Shown piece by piece: positions 27,013 through 35,597 of a stretch of 64,000 bases of DNA. Numbering within the stretch: the stretch's first letter is position 1; each line of letters opens with the position of its first letter. The stretch comes from Paenibacillus chitinolyticus NBRC 15660. GTDB lineage: Bacteria > Bacillota > Bacilli > Paenibacillales > NBRC-103111. A model generated the notes under the pieces. It ran no database searches. It had not been told where the DNA came from and saw nothing but the letters and a program-made list of their open reading frames with translations. Made by a program: the position numbers and the translations under genes. The stretch covers positions 1 to 64,000 of the forward strand of contig NZ_BBJT01000015.1 of the NCBI RefSeq assembly GCF_000739915.1, given 5' to 3'.

Positions 27013-27468
27013 CTACTGAATGGGATCGGGAATCAGTCCGGTTTGCTTCAACTCGCTGTTGGTTTTCATTTTTTTCATTTCGTTGCCCAGCCTGCGGATA
27101 TCGTAAGAATCCGTCGCCATATACCCGTTGCTTGCCGTCTCGACGGTATGAGGGCGTTTGTTCGGCTGGTTCAAATAATCGGCAAGCTCTTTCATCCGGC
27201 AAATGGCCGCTTCGACGACACGGGAAGGCGGCTCCTCCTCCGTATCGAAACGGGTGTGGCCGAGATACACTTCCGTATGCCCGTTTTCCAGAAGCCGGGT
27301 CGGTACGGCCAGGGTATATACACGCTGCGTAATGGAATCCGCAAAGGTGGTAACATATAGTTGGTTCTCATGGGTCTTGGGACGCACGAAACCAAACTCG
27401 CTTAACGTCTTGTGAACAAAGGAAAAGGGCCTCGTCATCGTTGCCAGCGTCTTACTGAACTCCTTCAT
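27013..27468 (-). CDS. Hypothetical soluble protein, 151 residues
   Basis: Not recognised. It begins MKEFSKTLATMTRPFSFVHK and contains a beta-rich core (NQLYVTTFADSITQRVYTLAVP, EVYLGHTRFDTEE) followed by a helical tail. ATG 27468 has AAAGGAGGAATTTCC, a strong site. It lies about 110 bases downstream of the ABC exporter stop on the same strand. Confidence 0.65.
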   Translation of the reverse strand: MKEFSKTLATMTRPFSFVHKTLSEFGFVRPKTHENQLYVTTFADSITQRVYTLAVPTRLLENGHTEVYLGHTRFDTEEEPPSRVVEAAICRMKELADYLNQPNKRPHTVETASNGYMATDSYDIRRLGNEMKKMKTNSELKQTGLIPDPIQ

Positions 27469-27575
27469 TGGAAATTCCTCCTTTGAATTCGTTACAGTAC
27501 GCATCTCCCGCCGTACTCCGAAATATCCGATTGGAACCATCGGTGTTCTTTGTTTGGATTCAAGGGGCCGTTGTG

Positions 27576-29381
27576 TCATCCGTCTGCCCGTTTAAATTGT
27601 GTCCGGTACAGACGTGCGTAGAGACCGTCAACTTCCATCATTTCCTTGTGGGTGCCGGACTCCACTATTCTTCCTTTCTGCAGAACCAGAATGCGGTCCG
27701 CATGAAGAATAGTCGAGAGGCGATGCGCAATAACCAGCGTCGTCCGGCCTTTCATCAGCTGCTCCAAAGCAGCCTGAACGAAAGCCTCGGATTCCGAATC
27801 CAGGTGAGAAGTCGCTTCGTCCAGGATCAGAATGCGCGGATTTTTGAGCAGGGCTCTGGCGATTGCCAAGCGCTGCCGCTCTCCGCCCGAAAGACGGTGT
27901 CCGCGTTCACCGACCATGGTGTCGAATCCCTGCGGCAGAGACTGCACAAAGTCGTAAATGTACGCCTGGCGGCAGGCATCTGCCAGCTCTTCTTCCGTAG
28001 CGTCTTCTTTGGCGAAGAGCAGATTTTCCCTCACGGTGGCGTGAAAGAGGAACGATTCCTGCGTAACGTAGGCAATCTGACGGCGGAGCGACGACAGACT
28101 AACCTTTTTCACATCGAATCCGTCTATCTCTACGGTGCCCTCCGACGGATCATGGAGCCTTGCCATCAGACTGATAAGGGTCGATTTACCCGCTCCGCTT
28201 GGACCGACCAGCGCGACAACTTCACCCGCTTCCGCTTGGAAGGAAATATCGGATAGAACCGTATTACCCGGCGAGTAAGCAAATGAAACATCACGCACCG
28301 ATATACTTCCGCTCACCGGAGGGAGTTCGGCCGCTCCTTCCGCCTCCTCCACTTCGGCCTTCATGTCCTGGTAATCGAAAATACGCTGGAAGACGCCCAG
28401 CGCGGTCGCCACCTCCACATGCAGGTTAAGCAGGGTCCCGACAGGACTGTACAGCCGTCCGAGATAGGCCGCGAAGGCTACGATCCCGCCTATGCTCATA
28501 CTTCCTTGAATGACGGAGTATCCTCCGTACATATAAATGACCGCGGTGCCGAGCGGGCCCAGCACCCCGAGAAACATCATATACCAGCGTCCGATCAGAT
28601 TGAGACGGAGCTCCAGATCCATCACCTGCTGGTTCATCCCGCCGAAACGCTCTTCCTGCTCTTTCTCGCGCGTGAAAATCCGGGTGAGCATAGCGCCGGA
28701 GACACCGAAAATCTCGCCGAGCTGCGCCGACATATCGGCGCGGACTTTTTGCGTTTCTCCGCGCAGGCGCTTGCGGACGCCGGAGACTTTGCGTACCGGC
28801 AAAATGAAAGCGGGCAGGATGATGAGCGCCACGATGGCCAGGCGCCAGTCGAGGGCGAAGAGGATGCCGACGGTCGTGATGACGATGACGATCTGGGTAA
28901 TCGACGACACGACGAGGCTGGTGACGACAGTCTGGACCGCCTGGATGTCCTCCGTCAGCCTCTGGACCACTTCGCCGGCCCGGGCTGCGGTAAAGAAGGA
29001 CATGGACTGCCGCTGGAGATTGCGGAAAAGGGTCATCCGCAGGTCGCGCATGACGCCTTGGGCGACTTTGGTGTTCAAGTGGTTCTGCGCCACTCCGAGC
29101 ATGCCGCTGAGCAGCGGCAGAGCCACGAGCAGAACGGCGAAGACGGCAAGGAGCCGAAAGCTTTGTTGCGGGATGGCGGTGTCTATGATTTCTTTCATGA
29201 CAAGCGGAGGAACGAGGCCGAGTACGGCTCCTCCGAGAGCCAGCAGGACGATCACGGTCAGTTGTCCCCGGTAAAGCCGGAACAGTCCCAAAATGCGGCG
29301 CAGGGATACATCTTTGAGGGTCGCTTTGGGCATTTTTCCCCCGTTTCGTTCGCCCAGCCCTCCGCCAAATCCGTTTCTCAT
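27576..29381 (-). CDS. ABC transporter, fused permease and ATPase (exporter type)
   Basis: 601 residues. Six-helix exporter membrane domain (about 35-320) and an ATP-binding domain (about 360-590) with Walker A GPSGAGKST, signature RLSGGERQRLAIARAL, Walker B RILILDEATS and H-loop VIAHRLST. It works as a homo- or heterodimer exporting lipids, peptides or drugs; substrate unknown. No partner half-transporter is adjacent, so a homodimer is likely. ATG 29381; GGGAGATG lies about 12 bases upstream. Confidence 0.92.
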   Translation of the reverse strand: MRNGFGGGLGERNGGKMPKATLKDVSLRRILGLFRLYRGQLTVIVLLALGGAVLGLVPPLVMKEIIDTAIPQQSFRLLAVFAVLLVALPLLSGMLGVAQNHLNTKVAQGVMRDLRMTLFRNLQRQSMSFFTAARAGEVVQRLTEDIQAVQTVVTSLVVSSITQIVIVITTVGILFALDWRLAIVALIILPAFILPVRKVSGVRKRLRGETQKVRADMSAQLGEIFGVSGAMLTRIFTREKEQEERFGGMNQQVMDLELRLNLIGRWYMMFLGVLGPLGTAVIYMYGGYSVIQGSMSIGGIVAFAAYLGRLYSPVGTLLNLHVEVATALGVFQRIFDYQDMKAEVEEAEGAAELPPVSGSISVRDVSFAYSPGNTVLSDISFQAEAGEVVALVGPSGAGKSTLISLMARLHDPSEGTVEIDGFDVKKVSLSSLRRQIAYVTQESFLFHATVRENLLFAKEDATEEELADACRQAYIYDFVQSLPQGFDTMVGERGHRLSGGERQRLAIARALLKNPRILILDEATSHLDSESEAFVQAALEQLMKGRTTLVIAHRLSTILHADRILVLQKGRIVESGTHKEMMEVDGLYARLYRTQFKRADG

Positions 29382-29721
29382 GTGTATGGTTCATCTCCCT
29401 GTTTTATTCGTGTGTGCGGGTAAAAAAGTTTACAAAAGCATACAAGCCTGCGGCTGGTTGTCCGCGTGTTTCATCGGGCGGACTCAGGGACGCAGGCTTC
29501 GCAACATTGCGGAAGCAAATGTATAATAAGAGCATACTTAAGCGGTCTCCCGCCGGAGACTATGCACTGCGGGCTCCCTGGGAGCGGCTGCCGTTCCGCC
29601 GGGCACGCAGGACCTGCGCGGGCGCTAAAGCGCCGCACGGCCGTCGCTTAGGCAGGGCCCCGGTGTGCGGCGTCCCGCGGGTGCGAGAGTTCGCGCAGCG
29701 ATCCGCCGCCGAACGGACGGC
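29382..29721. other. Gene-free GC-rich intergenic region
   Basis: About 340 bases between the ABC gene and the yyaC-type gene, GC-rich on the yyaC side. Open frames here have no ribosome sites or recognisable products. No clear terminator follows the yyaC stop at 29722. Confidence 0.45.
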
Positions 29722-30309
29722 CTAAGCGCGGACCGGCGGGAACGCCGCTTGAACGGCGGCGGCGATTTCCCTCGCCATGCCGATCACCCGGTTCAGCGAG
29801 GTCGTCTGCAAGACGGCGTACTGCCGGGGGCCGTCGGCGTTCACGATCGCGGCGACGGTGTAGTCGCCGACGAGCGGGAGGTTCTTGCCGAGCGATTTGC
29901 CCGGGAAAATCGGCCGGTTCGACACCTGGTACAGCCCGACGGAAGACGGCTGTCCGAGACACGCGTCGATGCCGACGACCGGGACTTCCGCCGGGATTTC
30001 CGCGAGGCGCTGCACAAGATTGCTCGCATCGCAGGGATGCTCCAGGGTGCCGATGACGCTGTAGCCGGCTTCGGCCAGCATGGAGCCGACGAGCGGGCCG
30101 AGGGCGTCTCCCGTCGAGCGGTCGGTGCCGATACACACGAACACGCACGGAAGTGCGGCGCCCGCTTCTTCCCGGATTTCCGAAAAGAAGGCGGGAAGCT
30201 GTCTTCCGGATACTTTTTTCCAGTAGCCGTCTTTGGAGGCTTTGGAAGCTTTGCTGGCCGGTGGTTTGGCAAGGCTTGCGGCTTCCCCTTCGTTCCGGGA
30301 AATGTCCAT
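29722..30309 (-). CDS. yyaC: YyaC-type sporulation protein (GPR-like fold)
   Basis: 195 residues. The N-terminal Ala/Lys/Ser linker (about 1-30) precedes the YyaC domain: VFVCIGTDRSTGDALGPLVG, TLEHPCDASNL, VVGIDACLGQPSSVG, and GDYTVAAIVNADG. The family is related to the germination protease GPR and is expressed in sporulation; its substrate is not known to me. ATG 30309 with AAGGAGGCTCCC. Confidence 0.9.
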   Translation of the reverse strand: MDISRNEGEAASLAKPPASKASKASKDGYWKKVSGRQLPAFFSEIREEAGAALPCVFVCIGTDRSTGDALGPLVGSMLAEAGYSVIGTLEHPCDASNLVQRLAEIPAEVPVVGIDACLGQPSSVGLYQVSNRPIFPGKSLGKNLPLVGDYTVAAIVNADGPRQYAVLQTTSLNRVIGMAREIAAAVQAAFPPVRA

Positions 30310-30592
30310 GCGGGAGCCTCCTTTCTTTGATGCGCTGTTTTGACAAATCGTTAAGACTAGCTGCTATGTTCCGGTTCTATAACGTACCGATTTGATGTAC
30401 ATGCAAGTACACGGTGCTGTTCTCACCCGGATAAAACGGCCGGACAGCCGGCATGAAAACCCCGTTTTTCCTGCCGTTCTTTCTGCGTGCAACCGGTTAT
30501 TTTCCACTTTCCTAGGAGGAGTCCTGTTTATCCCATCACGGGCAGCTCTCTTCCCCCTAGTTCCCTATTATTGTTCCACAAGGAGGCCGTTC

Positions 30593-31768
30593 ATGTCCAT
30601 AGCCGGAATATTGGCTCTGCTTATCCTGCTCTACTGGCTGGCCATGCTGGCGGATCACCTGCGGGGCGCAAGGCTGTTTCGCGAACTGCCCCCTTCCGGT
30701 CCGCTGCCCGATCCCACGCCTCTCGTCTCGGTTATTATCGCCGCCAAAGAGGAAGAGACGACAATTCGCGATACGGTGCGGCATCTGCTCGCGCAAACTT
30801 ACCCCCGGCTGGAGCTGATTGTCGTAAACGACCGTTCGCAGGACGGGACCGGACGCACGCTGGACGAGCTCAAACGGTGGTCCGAGGAGGAGCGCGGGGA
30901 TATCCGCATCCCCATGCGGGTGATCCACGTGACGCGCCTGCCGGGCGGTTGGCTCGGCAAAAACCACGCCCTGTACCAGGGCTACCGGCAGGCCCGCGGT
31001 CAGTGGCTGCTCTTTACCGACGCCGATATCCGCTTTCACCCGGACACGGTCCGGGAAGCGGTCGGCTTTGCGCTGAGCGAGCATGCGGATCATCTGACGC
31101 TCACGCCCCACATGACGGCGCCCACGTTCTGGCTGCGCAGCTTCATCCGCCACTTCCTCTTCTCGCTAAGCCTGTTCACGCGCCCTTGGCGCGCGAATCT
31201 GGACGGGGAGCGGAAAGGCGGCATGGGCATCGGCGCGTTCAATCTCATTCACCGGCGGGCCTATGAAGCGATCGGGACGCACGAAGCGATCGCCCTCCGG
31301 CCGGACGACGACCTCCAGCTCGGCGCGCGGGTGAAGCTGGCCGGTCTCCGCCAGCGCCTCGCATCGGGGCGGAGCAGGCTGCAGGTCGAATGGTATCCGA
31401 GCATGAGAGCGGCCGTCCGGGGACTGGAGAAAAATCTGTTCTCCGGCTTCGGCTACAAAGTTTCTGTGGCGGCAGCGGCCGGAGCGGGCCAGCTCCTGCT
31501 GTTTACGTTTCCCTGGCTCGGCATGCTGCTCTACGGCGATTGGCGCAGTCTCGTCCATCTGGCCAGCGTGCTTATCATGACGGCCCTTTACCGGAAGCAG
31601 ATCCGGATGATGGCAGGTTCACCGGGCCTCGATACCCTCGCCGTTCCGGCGAGTGCGGCTCTGCTTGTCTACGTGCTTGTCCGGTCCGTGGGACTGACGC
31701 TCAAACAAGGCGGCGTCTACTGGCGCGGGACGTTTTATTCGTTGAGCGACCTTAAAAAAATGAAATAA
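30593..31768 (+). CDS. Family 2 glycosyltransferase, membrane-bound
   Basis: 391 residues. N-terminal anchor, a GT-A domain with SVIIAAKEEET, LIVVNDRSQDGT, LLFTDADIRF (DxD) and a late LRPDDDLQLGARV acceptor region, then three or four C-terminal membrane segments. The layout resembles CrtQ/HpnB-type transferases that glycosylate lipids. No carotenoid genes are adjacent, so the acceptor is unknown. ATG 30593 with AAGGAGGCCGTTC; the frame is open to 30392. Confidence 0.85.
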   Translation: MSIAGILALLILLYWLAMLADHLRGARLFRELPPSGPLPDPTPLVSVIIAAKEEETTIRDTVRHLLAQTYPRLELIVVNDRSQDGTGRTLDELKRWSEEERGDIRIPMRVIHVTRLPGGWLGKNHALYQGYRQARGQWLLFTDADIRFHPDTVREAVGFALSEHADHLTLTPHMTAPTFWLRSFIRHFLFSLSLFTRPWRANLDGERKGGMGIGAFNLIHRRAYEAIGTHEAIALRPDDDLQLGARVKLAGLRQRLASGRSRLQVEWYPSMRAAVRGLEKNLFSGFGYKVSVAAAAGAGQLLLFTFPWLGMLLYGDWRSLVHLASVLIMTALYRKQIRMMAGSPGLDTLAVPASAALLVYVLVRSVGLTLKQGGVYWRGTFYSLSDLKKMK

Positions 31769-31867
31769 AGATCAATTGTGAAGGAAACCATTACAGAATG
31801 TTTACAACTGAAGCATTTTGTTTATTGTATAATGAAGAGGAATAAAAAACGAGGAGGAGAGTCTTCC

Positions 31868-31963
31868 ATGTCCACTGTGCCGACAAAAATGTACAAGTAC
31901 GCCTTTGGCGCGCTGCTCCTTACGGTCAGTCTGCTTACGGCTTACACAAACATCCAGCCGTAA
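31868..31963 (+). CDS. 31-residue membrane peptide
   Basis: A very short gene with a strong GAGGAGGAG site before ATG 31868. The product has a short polar N terminus (STVPTKMYKY) and one hydrophobic helix (AFGALLLTVSLLTAY). A TATAAT at 31828-31833 lies 35 bases upstream; the -35 element is unclear (TTTACA is 21 bases away). A strong terminator lies about 90 bases after the stop, so an independent small transcript is plausible. Confidence 0.55.
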   Translation: MSTVPTKMYKYAFGALLLTVSLLTAYTNIQP

Positions 31964-32053
31964 TAGGAAAAGCGGGATAAAGACGACGATTCGGTCTTCC
32001 TGCAACAGCTGCCCGTCTTAACCACAGTTCGTACCCCTCATGATCGAATATGC

Positions 32054-32092
32054 AAAAAAGGCTGCCTCACCTTCCGTGAGACAGCCTTTTTT
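32054..32092. terminator. Terminator after the 31-residue peptide gene
   Basis: AAAAAAGGCTG-CCTCAC-CTTCC-GTGAG-ACAGCCTTTTTT; T-runs on both strands. Confidence 0.9.
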
Positions 32093-32186
32093 GCTTGCCC
32101 GAACTACGGGTGGCGTATGGGTAGCGGAAGAAGTCCGGCCAACTGGCGCGCAAATCCCGGGCCCGCTTGGGCGTCGCTTCGCGAAG

Positions 32187-32287
32187 GAGAGTCAAACCCG
32201 TGTACCCGGCGATTGACTCTCAGGGACAGTCCGGCGGCCGCGCCATGCAATCAGGCCGGTCTCTCCCGCGAAGGAAAAACCGGCCTG
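32187..32287. repeat. Two hairpins in a gene-free stretch (32093-32445)
   Basis: GAGAGTCAA (32187-32195) pairs with TTGACTCTC (32213-32221), and CAGGCCGGT (32252-32260) pairs with ACCGGCCTG (32279-32287). The rest of the 350-base gap is GC-rich with no supported gene. The second hairpin is followed by only three T, so it is not a clear terminator. Confidence 0.6.
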
Positions 32288-32445
32288 TTTGCAGGGGCCG
32301 CTTCAAGAGCCGGGGAAAAACGCGCGGCTGAGACTGCTGGCCGGCGGTCCCGGCCGTTCGTTGTCATCTCCGGGAAGCCGCCCCATCCCCTTCAGCCTGG
32401 CGCCCGATCCGTATCGTAGAGCCTGTCCGGCTGTCTGCCTGTCCG

Positions 32446-33135
32446 CTAGCAACGCGCCAGTATGTCGCGGATCTCCCGGATTTTCTCGGCGGCGATATCG
32501 TCTTCCACGCCTTTAGGACCGCGGACGGCACCGCCGAAATGGACTTCCGTCACGCCGGTGTCTTTTACGAAAGATTCCAGCGATTCCGCATTCAGTCCGC
32601 TGCCGGCCAATATCGTGATGTGGGAATCGCGGCTGAGCTCCACCAGTTCCTTCATCCGGTCAACGGCATCCAGCGCGCTAGGTTTGCCGCCGGATGTCAG
32701 AATGCGGGTGATCTGCTTGTAGCCGGAGAGCTGCCGGAAGGCCGCAATCTGATCCGGCACGGCGTCGAACGCCCGGTGAAACACCACTTCAAGTCCGCCG
32801 GCTTCCTCCAGCAGCGCTTCCAGCACCGGAACGTCGATCTCGTTCTGCGGGGTAAGCGTACCGATCACGATTCCGGCTGCGCCGGTTTCGCGGATGAGCC
32901 GGATATCTCTCCGCATAGCGCGCACATCGTCCGCGTCGTAAACAAACGATTTGCTGTGAGGCCGCACCATGACGGCGGAAGGAATTTTCACGCTCCGCAC
33001 CGTGCCCTCGATAAGGCCCGCGCTCGGAGTCAATCCGCCCTCTTTCATGCCGGTCACCAGCTCCAGCCTGTCCGCTCCTGCCTGTTCGGCCGCGATTGCG
33101 TCGCCGACTGTTGTTGCGATCACTTCCAATAACAT
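32446..33135 (-). CDS. cutC: CutC family copper homeostasis protein
   Basis: 229 residues, the usual CutC TIM-barrel length. Conserved segments: LLEVIATTVGDAIAAEQAGA, DRLELVTGMKEGGLTPS, VMVRPH, VFHRAFDAVPD, RILTSGG and ILAGSGLN. The family is linked to copper tolerance, although its biochemical role is unsettled. ATG 33135 with AGGAGGAGATTG. Confidence 0.93.
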   Translation of the reverse strand: MLLEVIATTVGDAIAAEQAGADRLELVTGMKEGGLTPSAGLIEGTVRSVKIPSAVMVRPHSKSFVYDADDVRAMRRDIRLIRETGAAGIVIGTLTPQNEIDVPVLEALLEEAGGLEVVFHRAFDAVPDQIAAFRQLSGYKQITRILTSGGKPSALDAVDRMKELVELSRDSHITILAGSGLNAESLESFVKDTGVTEVHFGGAVRGPKGVEDDIAAEKIREIRDILARC

Positions 33136-33238
33136 TACAATCTCCTCCTGATCCGTTCTGGTCATCGGGCGCAAAAGCGCCGGTCGACTCTTATTTTATC
33201 ATGGGAACGGCCCGGATTCTTCCTTTTATCCAAAAAAT

Positions 33239-33784
33239 TCAATTCTCCGTCCATTCCCTGCGGAGGATGGAATAAAGAGCCATGTCGCGCTTGCCGCTCT
33301 CCTTAACCTCCCATTCTCTCATCACGCCTTCGAGCGTAAAACCGAGCCGCTGCGGTATAGCCCGGCTTGCCGCGTTCTCGACATCCGCCATAATGACTAT
33401 CCGGTTGAGGTTCTTTTCGGACCACCCGTATCCAATGAACGCCCGGCACGCGCGGGTCATAATTCCCCGGCCTTGATGAGCTTTACCGAGCCAATACCCG
33501 ATTTCGGCCCTTCCGTGAGCGGGAACCATCGCATGATAATCAATGACTCCGGCCAGTTCTCCCCGGACCATGATGGCTGCGGCCAGCGATTTGCCTTCTG
33601 CGAACGCATGCAATGTAGACTGGATAAATGCGACGGAATCCCCGACTTCTTTCGTGTCGTATGCCCAGAACAGCCACTGTCCGAGCTGCTCCCGGTTCTC
33701 GTCCGTCAGGCGGAACAAGGCTTCCGCATGCTTAAGCTCCAATAATTCCAGACTGATTTCCTCGTCGACCTGACATATTCTCAT
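33239..33784 (-). CDS. RimJ/RimL-type GNAT acetyltransferase
   Basis: 181 residues. GNAT motif A IGYWLGKAHQGRGIMTRACRA and C-terminal NAASRAIPQRLGFTLEGVMRE, as in YdaF/RimL proteins that acetylate ribosomal proteins or small amines. Acceptor unknown. ATG 33784 with CAGGAGGGACGCC. The IS231-type island begins 37 bases upstream of this start. Confidence 0.88.
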   Translation of the reverse strand: MRICQVDEEISLELLELKHAEALFRLTDENREQLGQWLFWAYDTKEVGDSVAFIQSTLHAFAEGKSLAAAIMVRGELAGVIDYHAMVPAHGRAEIGYWLGKAHQGRGIMTRACRAFIGYGWSEKNLNRIVIMADVENAASRAIPQRLGFTLEGVMREWEVKESGKRDMALYSILRREWTEN

Positions 33785-33820
33785 CTCGGCGTCCCTCCTG
33801 TAAATTTTTATCTACTTTAG

Positions 33821-33831
33821 GGGCTCTACCA
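33821..33831 (+). repeat. 11-bp direct repeat at left edge of the island
   Basis: GGGCTCTACCA, immediately before an IS231-type end. An identical copy lies at 39057-39067. The length and GGG...CCa form match IS231-type target duplications. Confidence 0.75.
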
Positions 33832-33961
33832 CATGCCCATCAAGCTAAGATTTTGAGAACCTCCCATAACAACAATTTTAACTTTTTATCGTAGTCATAT
33901 GAGAGTACGGTTCATTTTTTTCGTTTTGGGGAACATTGAATTTCTTAACTTGATGGGCACG
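33832..33961. mobile_element. 130-bp mini-IS231 (MITE/MIC-like) element
   Basis: CATGCCCATCAAGCTAAGA at the left end and the complement of CGTGCCCATCAAGTTAAGA at the right end (19-bp ends, two mismatches) enclose about 90 bases with no gene. The flanking 11-mers do not match each other; the left one matches 39057-39067. From 33962 to 34206 I see no gene. Confidence 0.7.
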
Positions 33962-34206
33962 CGTCAGGACCCCATAATGAAAAATCATCGATTCGTCTAT
34001 AAATATAAGTTATTTAACACATATTATCCCATTAGAAAAAGTAATAAAAAAACGTATCCCGAGTATAAGAAAAGCACCATGGAAAGATGATGCTTGCTAT
34101 CCTCCGATATCGGTCGATTGACAAGAACTTGATTTTACAAACGAATAAATACAGAAGAAATCCAGGCAAACTGATAATTCGCTTGATTAAATGTTAGTTT
34201 AAACTT

Positions 34207-35346
34207 TTATTCGATGATCAAAACACGGCGATAGAAGTAGTAACCATTTTCCAGTTCTCCGTCTTCGGGCACGGTTTTGTCCGGCGTTTCACGCCAATAC
34301 GCTGACAGTGGAAGCATAGTATAGATGAATGGTTCGCCGCCGCAGAGCGCAGCTCCGCCATCCCCTCCCTTCACCTGACAAGGTCCAGTCACCAGCTCAT
34401 ATTTATATGGATCATAAGCAATGGACAAGCCGAACATATTGGGTTTTTCCAAAATATTTTCGCCTTCCTCGCACATATGAGAGTAACGGTAATCCTCGTC
34501 GAATTGATTGCCGAACTGAAAGAGCAATCTCCGGCCCGCCCCGCATAGATATTCCCACTGGTCTTCAGTCGGCAATGCAAACCCTTCGGCGTCAAGCTGG
34601 GAAATGAGATCTTTGTATGTCAAGCGCTCATAGAGATAGACGTCATAAAGAGCAGGATCGTCTTTTGTACGCTCGAAGCGGCAGCATCTTGAATATACCG
34701 CTGTTGTCAACTCTGTATTGAATTTATACAAGTAATCCTTCACGCGGTCGAAATGCTCGGACGTCACCCAATGCTCGTTCGTCCGCCGGTTAACCTGCCC
34801 CAGATGGATAAGACCTGCCTCGCTCAAGCCGCGTTCTACGATCATCGGCGGAAGATCGGCCGTCCGCACAGGAGAAGTGTTTTCGTTGACATACGTTTCC
34901 AGTCCCTGAAAACTATAAAAAGCTTTAAGATCATCATCTGGCTTTTCCGGTGGATTCTGTTCCAACTCCATGACCTGCTCCTCAAAGTAAGGCAAATTGC
35001 CATCCTGTGCGTCCACGGCAAGTGCAAGCTGCCTTCTCCACCAAGTCAACGGGTCAAGCACCGATTCGAAACTGGATGCGATATCCTCCAATGCGCTCTC
35101 ATACAGTCCTTCAATGCCACGGTCCCACCCAAGTATCGCTCGCTTGCATCCAGGTACGAAGACAAAGCTGCGACCCTCGCAGTTGAGCACTATGGTTTCG
35201 GTTGTGACGCCGTTTAGCGAAAACGTCTCCATTCCAGAGAAAATGAATGGTAAAGTCAATTCAGCCAGCAGCGATTCGATTTTTTCTTTCTTCCGATCTG
35301 TCGCAAGCTTGGACCACTCGTCGGCATAAAGCTCGGCGTTTTTCAT
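34207..35346 (-). CDS. FGE/SUMF1-like domain protein in the island
   Basis: 379 residues. The C-terminal third resembles the formylglycine-generating-enzyme (C-type-lectin-like) fold: FALPTEDQWEYLCGAGRRLL, FQFGNQF, KPNMFGLSIAYDPYKYE, GDGGAALCGG and LPLSAYWRE. The N-terminal two-thirds is unrecognised. Paired active-site cysteines of true FGE are not evident, so sulfatase activation is not claimed. ATG 35346 has AGGAGGAGTTGC. It is AT-richer than the surrounding chromosome and lies between the mini-element and the IS231 remnant. Confidence 0.6.
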   Translation of the reverse strand: MKNAELYADEWSKLATDRKKEKIESLLAELTLPFIFSGMETFSLNGVTTETIVLNCEGRSFVFVPGCKRAILGWDRGIEGLYESALEDIASSFESVLDPLTWWRRQLALAVDAQDGNLPYFEEQVMELEQNPPEKPDDDLKAFYSFQGLETYVNENTSPVRTADLPPMIVERGLSEAGLIHLGQVNRRTNEHWVTSEHFDRVKDYLYKFNTELTTAVYSRCCRFERTKDDPALYDVYLYERLTYKDLISQLDAEGFALPTEDQWEYLCGAGRRLLFQFGNQFDEDYRYSHMCEEGENILEKPNMFGLSIAYDPYKYELVTGPCQVKGGDGGAALCGGEPFIYTMLPLSAYWRETPDKTVPEDGELENGYYFYRRVLIIE

Positions 35347-35426
35347 GCAACTCCTCCTGACCCTATTTACTTTTAGATTTGTGCCCACTACTTTAGCAAC
35401 ATCGTCAGCAAGTTTTTCTGACTCAT

Positions 35427-35597
35427 TCATATTGTATTGTGTATATTTCGGATTTCAAAGTGAATGTCATGAGTTTGAACATCGATAAACTTAACTAATA
35501 ATACGATTTTAATCTCAGCATTTATGCGCTCCCAATAATAGTCTGCTATTTCACTGATAGAATCGAAGCCAAAGCAGCTCATAGAGGGGTACCGCCG
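35427..35597 (-). pseudogene. Truncated gene tail cut by the IS231 left end
   Basis: An open frame runs from the IS231 end to a TGA at 35427, encoding about 57 residues with natural-looking composition (MSCFGFDSISEIADYYWER, FIDVQTHDIHFEIRNI). It has no ribosome site of its own near a start, so it reads as the 3' end of a gene whose front was lost at the insertion. It lies upstream of and in line with the FGE-like gene. Family unknown. Confidence 0.35.

Noticed and set aside
32117-32419. Plus-strand 100-codon frame in the gene-free block
   Set aside because: No ribosome site, biased GC-driven composition, and hairpins run through it.
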